A stretch of 64,000 nucleotides of DNA, taken from positions 6,641 to 70,640 of the forward strand of contig CAZLOH010000028.1 of NCBI GenBank assembly GCA_964561105.1. Direction: 5' to 3'. The stretch is from JADLHS01 sp964561105. Lineage in GTDB: Bacteria > Verrucomicrobiota > Verrucomicrobiia > Limisphaerales > JADLHS01. How positions within the stretch are numbered: the stretch's first letter is position 1; each line of letters starts with the position of its first letter. Of this stretch, positions 55,390 to 64,000 are shown piece by piece. The notes beneath the pieces are model-generated. The model was not told the DNA's origin, ran no database searches, and saw nothing but the letters and a program-made list of their open reading frames with translations. The position numbers and the translations under genes are program-made.

Positions 55390-55869
55390 ATGGACGAAAT
55401 CCTGAAACTGCTCCAGGGCAATGCCCTCGAAACCCACGAGGACATCGCGAAGCAACTGAATTTATCCGCTGCCGAAGTCGCCCGGCGCATTGCCGGCTAC
55501 GAGCAGGCCGGGGTGATCCGTGGCTACCAGGCCGTGCTGGACGAGGACAAACTCGATCTCGACACCGTCACCGCCGTCATCGAAGTCAAAGTCACGCCGC
55601 AACGCGAAGGCGGCTTCAACCGCATCGCCGAACGCATCAGCAAGTTCCCCGAAGTCCGCTCGGCTTATCTCATGAGCGGCGCCTATGACATCCTGCTCTT
55701 TGTCGAGGGTCGCAACCTGCGCGAAGTCGCCTCGTTCGTGAGCGAACGGCTTTCCCCACTGGACGGCGTGCTTTCGACCTCGACCCACTTCATGTTGAAA
55801 ACCTACAAACGCCTCGGCGTGTTGATGCACCAGGAAACTTCCGATGAGCGGCTCTCCGTCTCTCCGTAA
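55390..55869 (+). CDS. Lrp/AsnC family transcriptional regulator
   Basis: The 159-residue protein has a winged HTH (ETHEDIAKQLNLSAAEVARRIAGYEQAGVIRGYQAVLD) and an AsnC/RAM ligand domain (VTAVIEVKVTPQREGGFNRIAERI, then FPEVRSAYLMSGAYDILLFVEG). It has no obvious targets next to it; an aminotransferase gene lies about 3 kb further on. The effector is unknown. Confidence 0.9.
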   Translation: MDEILKLLQGNALETHEDIAKQLNLSAAEVARRIAGYEQAGVIRGYQAVLDEDKLDLDTVTAVIEVKVTPQREGGFNRIAERISKFPEVRSAYLMSGAYDILLFVEGRNLREVASFVSERLSPLDGVLSTSTHFMLKTYKRLGVLMHQETSDERLSVSP

Positions 55870-55955
55870 GGGACGGACCCGGATGCGCGTGCTGCCCGAG
55901 GCGGTCTTGGTGGCGCCGCCAAAGTTCACGCCCCGCCCGTCCTGATCCAAACGCA

Positions 55956-55985
55956 CACAGCCTGACCTCGAGAGGTCAGGCTGTG
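55956..55985. terminator. bidirectional hairpin terminator between convergent genes
   Basis: CACAGCCTGACCT (55956-55968) pairs perfectly with AGGTCAGGCTGTG (55973-55985) over a 4-base loop. The gap is between the end of the lrp gene (plus strand) and the end of the large secreted gene (minus strand). There is no long T-run on either side. Confidence 0.6.
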
Positions 55986-56011
55986 AGGTTGAATTCGAGC
56001 CGGCCTTTTGA

Positions 56012-58753
56012 TTACGGGTACACCAGCCGGAAATACTGCGCGCCTGTCGGCGCCGTGGAATAGGTAAATTCACCACCCGACACAGTGATTCCGGTGGCAA
56101 CATCGGTCCAGGCAGGCGTACTGAGGCTCGGACTGGACTGCAACCGGTACGGGATAAACGGCCAGGTCAGAACCACGGACCCGCCCGATTGGGTCACCGT
56201 AAGCACCGGTTCCGCCGTGGTGACCAGGAAGTTGTCGAACGTCGCGTCGCCTGGAATCGTGGGATCCGATGTACCACTTGCGACGACCAAGCCGACCTGA
56301 CCGCTCGGATACGTGTTAGTGGGATCATTGGCGGGCAGCCGGATGAGCGGGTGAGTGGTATCGGGAAGCTCATAAACCTGGCCCTCGAAATTGGTGCCCT
56401 GGCCCATGAAGACAAACCGATAGCTCTTGCCCCGTTCGAGGTGGAGATTGCTGTTGGTCGTTTCAATCTGACTGGTCGGCGACTCGTCAATCAAAACGGA
56501 GATGTCCAAGTCGCCGTTGTTGGTGCCCGGAAGCGTGCCGCCACCGGGTTCCCAACTGAACAGGTAGCCGCCCGTGGTTTGCAGGCCAGGCGTGTTAATC
56601 CGCGCCGCGACACCGAAGGCTTGACGCACAGTGTCGTCGAAGTCAATCAGGTCGGCGGACACGTAAAAGTCATCATAAACCGCGCCGTGCAGGAAGCTGC
56701 CGGCCCGGGCGGGACCGTAATCGGGCACTGGCGGAGCGGGCGCGTAAATCCGGTAGTTGGCGTTGCTGGTGATGAAGCTCGCGCTGGGAAATCCAACATC
56801 CGGACCGAGGGGTGAAGTTCCGAGCGGATCATAGTGATCCCAGGGCGGATTGGTGTCATTGAGATCGTTGAAGTTGTCGAAAACGGTCGGCGGATTGACG
56901 GGGAAAGTCGTCGTCGGACTATCGCTCGTGGGGACGAAGACCAGATAGTCCAGCACGACCACCCGCTCGTCCTTGGGAGCAGCCCCCCCAAGCGTCAAGC
57001 GCATGGTTTGAACGCCCGCGAGACTGACCACTGCGGGCGACGAACCCGACATGAGCTGTTCGTACTTGTAATTCAGGCGTTGGAGATGGTTGTCCACATT
57101 GAACGCGCCCCAGCGCACGCTGTGCTGATTGCCCACCGTGGGATCGCTGGTGACTTGATCCAGATAAACCGCCGTGGACCCAAAACTGCCGCACCGCAGA
57201 TAGACATGGTAATTCGCGGCCGTGAAGCTGCGCGTATAGTTCATCCAGTCACCGGGTGAAGTCAGACGCACCTGGTACTCCAGCACATTGGTGACGGCGT
57301 ATTTCGACCGTTGCGTGTCGTTGATTCGCTGCGGTGGCACATTGGTCAGGTTGTCCACAATGTCACCGGCTTCGTCTCGCGCCGCCGTGGTGTAGGAGCC
57401 TTGCGTGACCTGAACGCGATCGGCATCAATCGGCGGGTTGCCGCCGTCGTTGCGATACTCCGAAAAAACCGACCAGTAGGCGCCGCCCGGTTTGTGATAA
57501 TCCACCTCCGGTGTCCCAAACAGGCCGTAATAGCCCACGCCCCCGCCGTTCACCGGGGCGCCGAGCGAGTCAAGCCCGGAGACGGCAATCGGATCAAGTT
57601 TATAAACGCCGTTGGAATAGTTGTAATCCTCCGCTTCCACGGTTTTCAAAGTCGCCAGATAAGCGTCGGAAAACGTGTCAAACCAGAAGGTGTTCGTGGA
57701 CTTGAGAGTGCCGGTGGTATCCTGCAACTCGATGCGTCCCGAATAAACCGTGTTGGACGCGAGCGTGCCGGCGGCGGTCGTGAAATTGACCGTCGAGCCA
57801 TTCGCCGGCAAGGGGGCGAGCGACGCGGAGACATCCACGCCATTGAGGAACAGCTTCGTGGCTGAAGCGTCCACTTCCGCGGCGGTATAGGTCTGGGCGG
57901 TAAAACTGACGCCATTGGCCGCCGGGTGGAAATTGGCAAACCGCTTCGCCGGGGTGCGGCTGGTGACCACCGGCACGCCGGTCCCGCTGCCCGTGTAAAG
58001 TGGATGATGAATGGCCGGGGCAATGGCCGTATTGGGATCAGCCGCCGCAGCGAAGTAGTTGTCAATCGTGACGTCGGTCGTCCCGATCACACCATTGCGG
58101 CTGAACGAAAGGAAGCCGCAAACGCCCGCAGTATGCGCGCCGAAGTCGTCCGCGTAGAGCGTGATTAATGGCGTGGTCAAATCATTCAAGTCATAGATTT
58201 GCGCGGTATGAATCGAGCCTTTGGCTTGGAAGACGAACCGGTACGAATTTCCCGGCACCAAGGTGATATCACCGGCCGCAAGCGTGCCGGCGTTAAATCC
58301 CGGAGCGACGTTGTTGATCTGGAATTGTCCCCCCTTTCGGTCCCCGGGGTTTTCGCCGTCCTGGGCCGCGTCGTAGTTGCAGATGACACCTTCATCCCCG
58401 GCAAGCCCATTCGGGAGCCAATGAGCCAACAGAACGACGGCCTGATCCGATACCGCCCAATTGACCACGTCCACCGCCATGTAAAAGTCGGTGTACACGT
58501 TGGTTTGGAGTATCGCCCCGGCCGCTGGCGCAGGGCCAGGGGGATAGGGATTGGCTTGAATCCGCAGCGCCTTCCCACTGCCCGCGGCGGGAAAGGTGAA
58601 CGAGACCAGGGCGGGATTGAAAACTTCCTGGACCCAGGCACCGCCCAGGGTGCCGGAATCGAAATTGTCGGACTGCGCCACGGCGTGGGACTGCCAGCCA
58701 AGCAGCCCCAGCAAGGCCGTCAAGGCGGTCAACCGGCCTCGGAATGACAACAT
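56012..58753 (-). CDS. large secreted protein with CBM6-like domain and duplicated sandwich domain
   Basis: The protein of about 913 residues has a signal peptide (ALTALLGLLGWQSHAVA). A beta-sandwich domain near residues 30-230 (DNFDSGTLGGAW, VYTDFYMAVDVVNW) is repeated near 620-860 (DNFNDLNDTNPPWD, VYDDFYVSADLIDF). Between them is a CBM6-like part with VEAEDYNYSNGVY and GDWMNYTRSFTAANYHVYLR. The end reads VVLTWPFIPYRLQSSPSLST, then PAWTDV and YFRLVYP, a C-terminal pattern common in Verrucomicrobia. An in-frame ATG at 58807 is possible. It probably binds polysaccharide; the enzymatic role is not evident. Confidence 0.75.
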   Translation of the reverse strand: MLSFRGRLTALTALLGLLGWQSHAVAQSDNFDSGTLGGAWVQEVFNPALVSFTFPAAGSGKALRIQANPYPPGPAPAAGAILQTNVYTDFYMAVDVVNWAVSDQAVVLLAHWLPNGLAGDEGVICNYDAAQDGENPGDRKGGQFQINNVAPGFNAGTLAAGDITLVPGNSYRFVFQAKGSIHTAQIYDLNDLTTPLITLYADDFGAHTAGVCGFLSFSRNGVIGTTDVTIDNYFAAAADPNTAIAPAIHHPLYTGSGTGVPVVTSRTPAKRFANFHPAANGVSFTAQTYTAAEVDASATKLFLNGVDVSASLAPLPANGSTVNFTTAAGTLASNTVYSGRIELQDTTGTLKSTNTFWFDTFSDAYLATLKTVEAEDYNYSNGVYKLDPIAVSGLDSLGAPVNGGGVGYYGLFGTPEVDYHKPGGAYWSVFSEYRNDGGNPPIDADRVQVTQGSYTTAARDEAGDIVDNLTNVPPQRINDTQRSKYAVTNVLEYQVRLTSPGDWMNYTRSFTAANYHVYLRCGSFGSTAVYLDQVTSDPTVGNQHSVRWGAFNVDNHLQRLNYKYEQLMSGSSPAVVSLAGVQTMRLTLGGAAPKDERVVVLDYLVFVPTSDSPTTTFPVNPPTVFDNFNDLNDTNPPWDHYDPLGTSPLGPDVGFPSASFITSNANYRIYAPAPPVPDYGPARAGSFLHGAVYDDFYVSADLIDFDDTVRQAFGVAARINTPGLQTTGGYLFSWEPGGGTLPGTNNGDLDISVLIDESPTSQIETTNSNLHLERGKSYRFVFMGQGTNFEGQVYELPDTTHPLIRLPANDPTNTYPSGQVGLVVASGTSDPTIPGDATFDNFLVTTAEPVLTVTQSGGSVVLTWPFIPYRLQSSPSLSTPAWTDVATGITVSGGEFTYSTAPTGAQYFRLVYP

Positions 58754-59019
58754 TGACTTCCGTGGGGTGGGTAAGGGAGTGCAAGGGAAACTATGCGAGT
58801 TTTTCATATAGACCTTCTGAATCAGGGTTCGAGCATTGCCTTCTTTCGTGTCTTTATTTTACTGCGGGCTTGTGGCGGAAGGTATGGCAAACGCGCGCGC
58901 CGGTCAAGATTCATTTTGAGCCCGGCACATTTTTTACTTTTCGGCCCGCGTGAGGATTGATTCGTGGCTCGACGCCGCTGCCGCTCGTTTCTACATTGCC
59001 AGCTTTGGCGCAATCGAAC

Positions 59020-60201
59020 ATGCAGCAGAAACCCGCAATACCGCTCCGTAACCGCATCAACACCGTGGTGCGCGACATCCCGCGCTCGGGCATTCGCGAC
59101 TTCTTCGACATCGTTTCCACGATGAAGGACGTGATCAGTCTCGGCATCGGCGAACCGGATTTCGACACGCCCTGGCACGTGCGCGAATCCACCGTGTTCG
59201 CCCTCGAACGCGGCGCGACGCATTACACCAGCAATCTTGGCTACCTCGAACTCCGCCGGGCGCTCGCAAAATATGTCCGCCTGAACTTCGGCGCGGAATA
59301 CAACCCCGATGGCGACATCCTGGTCACCGTCGGCGTCAGCGAGGCGCTTGATCTCGCGTTGCGCGCCTTAATCAACCCCGGTGACGAGGTGCTGTATCAC
59401 GAGCCGTGCTATGTCTCCTATCGTGCCACCATCCTCTTTGCCGGGGGCAAACCCCTGGCCGTCGAAACCAAAGCCGAAAACGGCTTCCGGCTCACCCGCG
59501 CGATGCTCGCGGCCAAATGCACGCCCCGGACCAAAGTCCTGATGCTGAATTTCCCCAACAATCCCACCGGCGCCATCATGAGCCGGGAGGATTTGGCAGA
59601 CATCGCGGAGTTCGCCGTGGAGCGGGACCTCCTCGTCATTACGGACGAGATCTATGCCGAACTGACCTACGACACGGCGCACACCAGCATCGTCAGCCTG
59701 CCCGGCCTGCGCGAACGCACGATCTTTCTCCACGGTTTTTCCAAGGCCTGGGCCATGACCGGCTTCCGGCTCGGCTACGCGTGCGGACCGGCGGAACTCA
59801 TCGAAGCGATGATGAAGGTGCATCAATACACCATGCTCTGCGCGTCGTCGCTGGCCCAGAAAGCCGCGCTCGAAGCGCTGACACGACCCGAAATTGACGT
59901 GGGCGAAATGGTGGACGAATACCGCCGCCGGCGGAATTATGTGGCCGGCGCGTTCGCGGAGATGGGGTTGGAATGTCACCGTCCGCTCGGCGCGTTCTAC
60001 GCCTTCCCCAGCGTGGCGAAATATAAACTGCCGGCGAAGACTTTTGCGCTGAAGCTCCTGGCGGATGAAAAGGTCGCGGTCGTACCCGGCACCGCCTTTG
60101 GCGACTGTGGCGAGGGCTTTGTCCGGTGCGCCTACGCCACCAGCCTGGAAAACATCAAGGAAGCGATGGCGAGACTGAAACGGTTCCTCGGCACGCTCTG
60201 A
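59020..60201 (+). CDS. PLP-dependent aminotransferase, class I/II
   Basis: The 393-residue protein has the fold-type I features: VISLGIGEPDFDTP, HYTSNLGYLELRRALAKY, VTVGVSEALDLALRAL, LNFPNNPTGAIMSREDL, DEIYAELTYD, and the PLP lysine in FLHGFSKAWAMTGFRLGY. It resembles aspartate/aromatic aminotransferases of the AspC/PatA kind. I use ATG 59020; an extension to 58957 lacks similarity. Confidence 0.9.
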   Translation: MQQKPAIPLRNRINTVVRDIPRSGIRDFFDIVSTMKDVISLGIGEPDFDTPWHVRESTVFALERGATHYTSNLGYLELRRALAKYVRLNFGAEYNPDGDILVTVGVSEALDLALRALINPGDEVLYHEPCYVSYRATILFAGGKPLAVETKAENGFRLTRAMLAAKCTPRTKVLMLNFPNNPTGAIMSREDLADIAEFAVERDLLVITDEIYAELTYDTAHTSIVSLPGLRERTIFLHGFSKAWAMTGFRLGYACGPAELIEAMMKVHQYTMLCASSLAQKAALEALTRPEIDVGEMVDEYRRRRNYVAGAFAEMGLECHRPLGAFYAFPSVAKYKLPAKTFALKLLADEKVAVVPGTAFGDCGEGFVRCAYATSLENIKEAMARLKRFLGTL

Positions 60202-60329
60202 GTGGTGGCACGCCGGTTGCCGCATGACCTCGGGCGGGTCGTCGTGATCCGGCTTTCCGACTCAATCGTGATTGCCTCCGGCGCGGCGGGGTTGTACCTC
60301 TTGGCCTTAACAATTGACTTGAAGCACCA

Positions 60330-61595
60330 ATGAACACTGTCCGCCAGCTCAAAACCACCAAGGGAAACACCCGATCCAAAGTCGAAGCCGAACTCACGCG
60401 CACCGGCGGCCTGTTGCGGCTGGCCCCGACCTGGGTGCCGCGCTCGTTCCTCCAGCCGGGTCTGCGAATCAAACTGCACCCGGACGACACTTATGCCTAC
60501 GGCGCGAACCGCGGCGGGATTGACGAACGCTGGTTTGCCTCGACCACCGAGGCGGCCAACGAGGGTCGCGTGCCGGACGAAGGGTTGAGCTATTGCGTCG
60601 TCGGCCAGGAACGTTTCACCCTGCGCAAGGCCGTGGAAGATTGCGGCGCGACGCTGGTGGGAAAAAAGATTTGGGACCGGTACGGCCGATGGCCCGTCTA
60701 TTCCAAGTTCTTCGACAACATGGGGCCGATTCCGCACCACATGCACCAGAGCGCGGCGCAGGCGAAACTCGTCGGGCAGGAAGGCAAGCCGGAGAGTTAT
60801 TACTTCCCGCCGCAACACAACAACGTGGGGAACAATTTCCCCTACACGTTCATGGGACTGGAGCCGGGCACGACGAAAGCGCAGGTGCGCCAATGCCTGG
60901 CCGACTGGAACAAGGGCGACAACGGCATCCTCGATCTTTCAAAGGCGTATCGCTTGAAGCCGGGCACGGGCTGGCTGATCGGGCCGAGCATTTTGCACGC
61001 GCCGGGATCGTTCTGCACCTACGAGCCGCAGTGGGGCAGCGATGTGTTTGGCATGTATCAAAGCCTGGTCGAGGGGCGGTACGTGCCGTGGGATTTGCTG
61101 GTGAAGGACATGCCCAGGTCAAAACATCGCGATCTGGATTTCATCGTGAACCAGTTGGACTGGGAGGCGAACGTGGACCCGAACTTCAAGGACAATCATT
61201 ATCTCGAGCCCGTGCCGGTGGCCGACACACGGAACGCGGGGTTCGTGGACCGCTGGATTGTCTATGGCAAGGTGAAGGGCAAACAGTATTTCACCGCGAA
61301 AGAATTGACGGTGGAGCCCGGCGTGCAATGCACGATCAAGGATCGCGGGGCCTACGGGCTGATTTGCGTGCAGGGCAGCGGCAGCATCAACGGGCAACCG
61401 CTCAATTCACCCAAACTCATCCGGTTCACCGAGCTGACCGAGGACGAATACTTCTGCACGGCGGATGGCGCGCGGGCGGGTGTGACGCTGGCGAACACGA
61501 GCGAAACCGAACCGCTGGTCTGCCTGCGCTACTTTGGCCCCGAAGTGAATCCCGACGCCCCGGCGATGGGGGCGTACCGGCAGAATAAATTTTGA
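60330..61595 (+). CDS. phosphomannose isomerase-like cupin protein
   Basis: The 421-residue protein has a cupin with metal-ligand motifs PIPHHMHQSAAQAKLVGQEG-KPESYYF and later LIGPSILHAPGSFCTYEPQWGSDVFG, which resemble the type I phosphomannose isomerase pattern (Q.HPD, KPE, HA). The C-terminal half has a second cupin-like part with VEPGVQCTIKDRGAYGLICVQGSGSINGQ. It may be a sugar isomerase or a sensor of such substrates. I cannot say which sugar. Confidence 0.6.
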   Translation: MNTVRQLKTTKGNTRSKVEAELTRTGGLLRLAPTWVPRSFLQPGLRIKLHPDDTYAYGANRGGIDERWFASTTEAANEGRVPDEGLSYCVVGQERFTLRKAVEDCGATLVGKKIWDRYGRWPVYSKFFDNMGPIPHHMHQSAAQAKLVGQEGKPESYYFPPQHNNVGNNFPYTFMGLEPGTTKAQVRQCLADWNKGDNGILDLSKAYRLKPGTGWLIGPSILHAPGSFCTYEPQWGSDVFGMYQSLVEGRYVPWDLLVKDMPRSKHRDLDFIVNQLDWEANVDPNFKDNHYLEPVPVADTRNAGFVDRWIVYGKVKGKQYFTAKELTVEPGVQCTIKDRGAYGLICVQGSGSINGQPLNSPKLIRFTELTEDEYFCTADGARAGVTLANTSETEPLVCLRYFGPEVNPDAPAMGAYRQNKF

Positions 61596-61649
61596 TCCGC
61601 GCTCCCTGGCCGTCGATTTTTTCGCCCGGCGCCGCCGGCCGGCCGCGGA

Positions 61650-63611
61650 TCATTTCTTCGACTTGGCGTCGCCCTTTGACTTTGCGTCGCCGTCTGGTTT
61701 CGCTTCGTCGTTCGGCTCTTCCGGGGCCGGCGCGGTCTTGACCGGCTCATTGTTCCAGCGCGGATAGTCGGCGAGGAAAAGTTGTTCCGGCAGCAGCCCG
61801 GTGGGCATGTATTGCAGCGGAAAGGTGCTGGGAATCCGGGAGGGCAACACGCTGTAGAAAATGAACTTGGGCCAGCTATGCTCGGTGGCGCGCACCCATT
61901 CGGACAGGAAACGCGCATCCATGGTCTTGGGCGTGATGTATAATCCGCGCACGGGTTTGAGGTAGTCGTTGACCGCGAAAAACTCCGACTCGGCGTTCAG
62001 CGTGAGCCAGAGACACTGGCGGTTGCCGTACCAGGCCAGGGCCCACGGGATGTCGCTCATCATCAATTCATCGGGCTTCATCCAACCGCACGTCTGCTGG
62101 ATGCTCGGAGGGTAATAGGGCGGATAATTCACCGGCGTGGTCCGCGGCGGGGCAAAGACGTAGAGCAAGGGCAGGCACATGATCACGGCGAATACACCGA
62201 TCACGAGCAGGCGCAGTTCCCGCAGCTTGAGGTTCCATTGATCGAGCAGCATGAAGAACAATCCCGCGCCGAAAATGAACACCAGCGGCACGGTCAGGAC
62301 GAGCAGGTTCTCGGAGTTGATCACCGGCGAATCCTCGGACAACTGGGTTTTCCCGAGCGCTTGCACCAGGATCAGCAGGAGCAACACGGCCAGGAGAAAG
62401 TAGCGCAAACGCTGAATGGCCGGGTTGCGAAATCCCAGCAACAGGCCCGTGAGAAACAGCGCCGTGACCCAGCTTCCGCCGAGCTTGGGCAGATCGTCCT
62501 GCAAGATCTGGCGTGAGTTGGTCGAGAGTTTGTAGAGAAACGGTCGCACCCCCAGCGTGTGGAAGTCCGGCGCGAGCGACCGTTCGAGTTTGTTTTCGGG
62601 AAAGAGATAGGTTCCTTCCACAATCGCGTAACCCGCCGTGCCGAACGGCGTCCCGCTCACTTGAAAGTTGCGCACGATCCACGGGGAGATTACCGCCAGA
62701 AAAGCGAGGCCCGCCAGCAACAACACCTTCACCCGGCGCAGCGCGCAGACAATTCCCAGATAGACCAGCACGGGAATGGCCAGCCAGCCGAACGCGTACC
62801 GCGTCAACGTGCCCAGTCCCAGCAGCAGGCCAATGCCCAGCGCGAGCCAGGTTTGCGCCCGATGACTCCAGACCGGTTCGCGTTCCTCGCTCTCGATCCA
62901 GACCAGAAACCAGACCAACGTCTGAAAGATGAGCAGCAACAGCATCGTGGAGAGACCGGAGGCGCTGAAGCGCCAGAGCAGTTCGCACCCCAGCACCAGC
63001 ACGAACGACATCCAGGCTACGCTTACGTCGAACAGGCGGCGCGCGAGGTAGAACGTCGAGATGGCGAGGAGCACCAACAACACTTGATTGAACAGGCTGA
63101 TCAGAAAATCCGGTTCGTAGCGCGCAAAGAGCCGGGATTGATAACTTTTGTCATTAAGGTCCTTCGCGGTGGCGGCGAGAATCCGGGGATTGGGTCGGGA
63201 CCAGAACGCATGTTCGGTGTCCACCGGGTAATTAAACGGCAGCACCCGCATCAAGCCCGCGAGCACGAGCGGATAGACCGGCGGGTTGGCCAGGTCGGGG
63301 TGCAGGCCCTTGATTTCGGCGTAGTCGGGTCGCGGCTCCTGCGCGGTGGGGACCAACCGGTCGTGATTGCGTTGCTTGACGAGGTAGAGGCTGAACGGGC
63401 GGATGAACTGGGTGGTGAAGCCGCGCCCCTCGGCGAGATTGCGGCCCACTTGCGCGGCATCCATTGCCCCCTGCGTGCCCATGTTGCGAAAGCCGAGCCA
63501 GTTGTAGCCCACCATCAGGAGGACGATGACCAGGCACACGAACAACCGCCGCACGCCCCGGCTGCCGCTTTCCCCTTCCAGCTTGTGAACCATGTCCTGC
63601 ATTGATGCCAT
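61650..63611 (-). CDS. PMT-like multi-pass membrane glycosyltransferase
   Basis: The 653-residue protein has about ten membrane segments, beginning with FVCLVIVLLMVGYNWLG, then a periplasmic loop with GFTTQFIRPF, LLVLLAISTFYLARRLF and further helices, as in GT39/PMT-type and ArnT-like enzymes that use polyprenyl-phosphate sugars. The tail is charged (AKPDGDAKSKGDAKSKK). The catalytic Asp/Glu pair at the first periplasmic loop could not be fixed with certainty. Confidence 0.6.
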   Translation of the reverse strand: MASMQDMVHKLEGESGSRGVRRLFVCLVIVLLMVGYNWLGFRNMGTQGAMDAAQVGRNLAEGRGFTTQFIRPFSLYLVKQRNHDRLVPTAQEPRPDYAEIKGLHPDLANPPVYPLVLAGLMRVLPFNYPVDTEHAFWSRPNPRILAATAKDLNDKSYQSRLFARYEPDFLISLFNQVLLVLLAISTFYLARRLFDVSVAWMSFVLVLGCELLWRFSASGLSTMLLLLIFQTLVWFLVWIESEEREPVWSHRAQTWLALGIGLLLGLGTLTRYAFGWLAIPVLVYLGIVCALRRVKVLLLAGLAFLAVISPWIVRNFQVSGTPFGTAGYAIVEGTYLFPENKLERSLAPDFHTLGVRPFLYKLSTNSRQILQDDLPKLGGSWVTALFLTGLLLGFRNPAIQRLRYFLLAVLLLLILVQALGKTQLSEDSPVINSENLLVLTVPLVFIFGAGLFFMLLDQWNLKLRELRLLVIGVFAVIMCLPLLYVFAPPRTTPVNYPPYYPPSIQQTCGWMKPDELMMSDIPWALAWYGNRQCLWLTLNAESEFFAVNDYLKPVRGLYITPKTMDARFLSEWVRATEHSWPKFIFYSVLPSRIPSTFPLQYMPTGLLPEQLFLADYPRWNNEPVKTAPAPEEPNDEAKPDGDAKSKGDAKSKK

Positions 63612-63613
63612 GA

Positions 63614-64000
63614 TTAAAATCCCTCCAGATGGTAGGTGTGTAATTTGCGGTGAAACGTCCGGCGCGGCATGCCGATCTTCTGCGCCGCCCGCGTGCGGTT
63701 GCCGTCGGTCTCTTTCAAGGCGCGCACGATCAATTGTTTCTCCGCTTCCTTGACTGTCAAATCATTCCGCGCCAGCACCCGCGCCGGATCACCGGCCGGC
63801 GCCGATTCCGCGCGCAGCGTCCGGGGCAGATCGCGCGCGGAAATCCGCTCGCCGCGGCACAGCACCACGGCGCTCTCGATGGCCGTGCGCAACTCCCGCA
63901 CGTTGCCCGGCCACGGGTGGTTCAACAGCAGCGTCAGCGCGTCCGTGGTGAAATCCTTGACCGGCTTCTGGTTTTCCGCCGCAAATTCGCGGAGGAAACT
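63614..64000 (-). CDS. sigma-54-dependent regulator, C-terminal part (5' end outside window)
   Basis: The visible 129 codons cover the end of the AAA+ domain (FLREFAAENQKPVKDFT, then HPWPGNVRELRTAIESAV) and the Fis-type HTH (NRTRAAQKIGMPRRTFHRKLHTY). The frame is open to the window edge at 64000. It starts two bases after the end of the glycosyltransferase start region and so could be co-transcribed with it. Confidence 0.85.
   Translation of the reverse strand, partial: SFLREFAAENQKPVKDFTTDALTLLLNHPWPGNVRELRTAIESAVVLCRGERISARDLPRTLRAESAPAGDPARVLARNDLTVKEAEKQLIVRALKETDGNRTRAAQKIGMPRRTFHRKLHTYHLEGF

Overview
The window looks like chromosome from a Gram-negative bacterium of the PVC superphylum, most likely Verrucomicrobiota of the Pedosphaerales/Limisphaerales kind. 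Grounds: GC-rich coding sequence; lipid A and LPS core genes (lpxK, waaF-like); a 51-residue small basic protein typical of Chlamydiae/Verrucomicrobia; two secreted PQQ-type beta-propeller proteins; a LamG/TSP3 protein joined to a giant RHS protein; a secreted protein with the YRLQSS..W..V..YFRL tail common in this group; and many dispersed palindromic repeats. The placement is inference; no rRNA is present.

Layout. 1-10.6 kb: end of a uup-like ABC-F gene, an N-degron operon (clpS, a frameshifted DUF2017 gene, aat), an AMP-binding enzyme, an MFS transporter, a nucleotidyltransferase/small-protein pair and two PQQ-like secreted proteins, with two copies of a 95-bp dispersed repeat. 10.7-16.5 kb: marR-type regulator, lpxK, heptosyltransferase, ftsK. 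16.9-26.6 kb: a chemosensory operon of two PATAN (DUF4388) response regulators, CheY, CheW, a receptor and a 1440-residue CheA with three Hpt domains and a receiver. It resembles the Pil-Chp/PatA-type systems that control twitching or gliding. Its spacers and parts of its coding sequence consist of heptanucleotide tandem repeats and an exact 69-bp palindromic repeat read in frame three times.

26.7-34 kb: uvrB, a PIN-domain toxin-like pair beside a decayed copy of the uvrB 5' end, sufS-sufT, a GcvR-like ACT protein and an NtrC-type regulator. 34-42.1 kb: an accessory island with an IS66 remnant, then (reading the minus strand from 41.8 to 34.6 kb) LamG/TSP3 protein, RHS toxin and Imm42-like immunity protein, joined by 4-bp overlaps, with a divergent XRE repressor gene broken by an 11-bp tandem duplication. 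42.1-45.2 kb: ffh, tRNA-Tyr, purH. 45.2-55.2 kb (all minus strand): FHA protein, Wza-like exporter, BY-kinase, outer-membrane barrel, LysM/TPR lipoprotein, a membrane protein, a DUF6941-like protein, folD, an SH3 protein, a pseudouridine synthase and the small basic protein. 55.4-64 kb: Lrp regulator, large secreted CBM6-like protein, aminotransferase, phosphomannose-isomerase-like cupin, a PMT-like membrane glycosyltransferase and the end of a sigma-54 activator.

The two most unusual aspects are (a) the chemosensory operon, where non-coding-type repeats have become protein sequence, especially in the CheA linker, and (b) the LamG-RHS-immunity operon with its disrupted divergent regulator.
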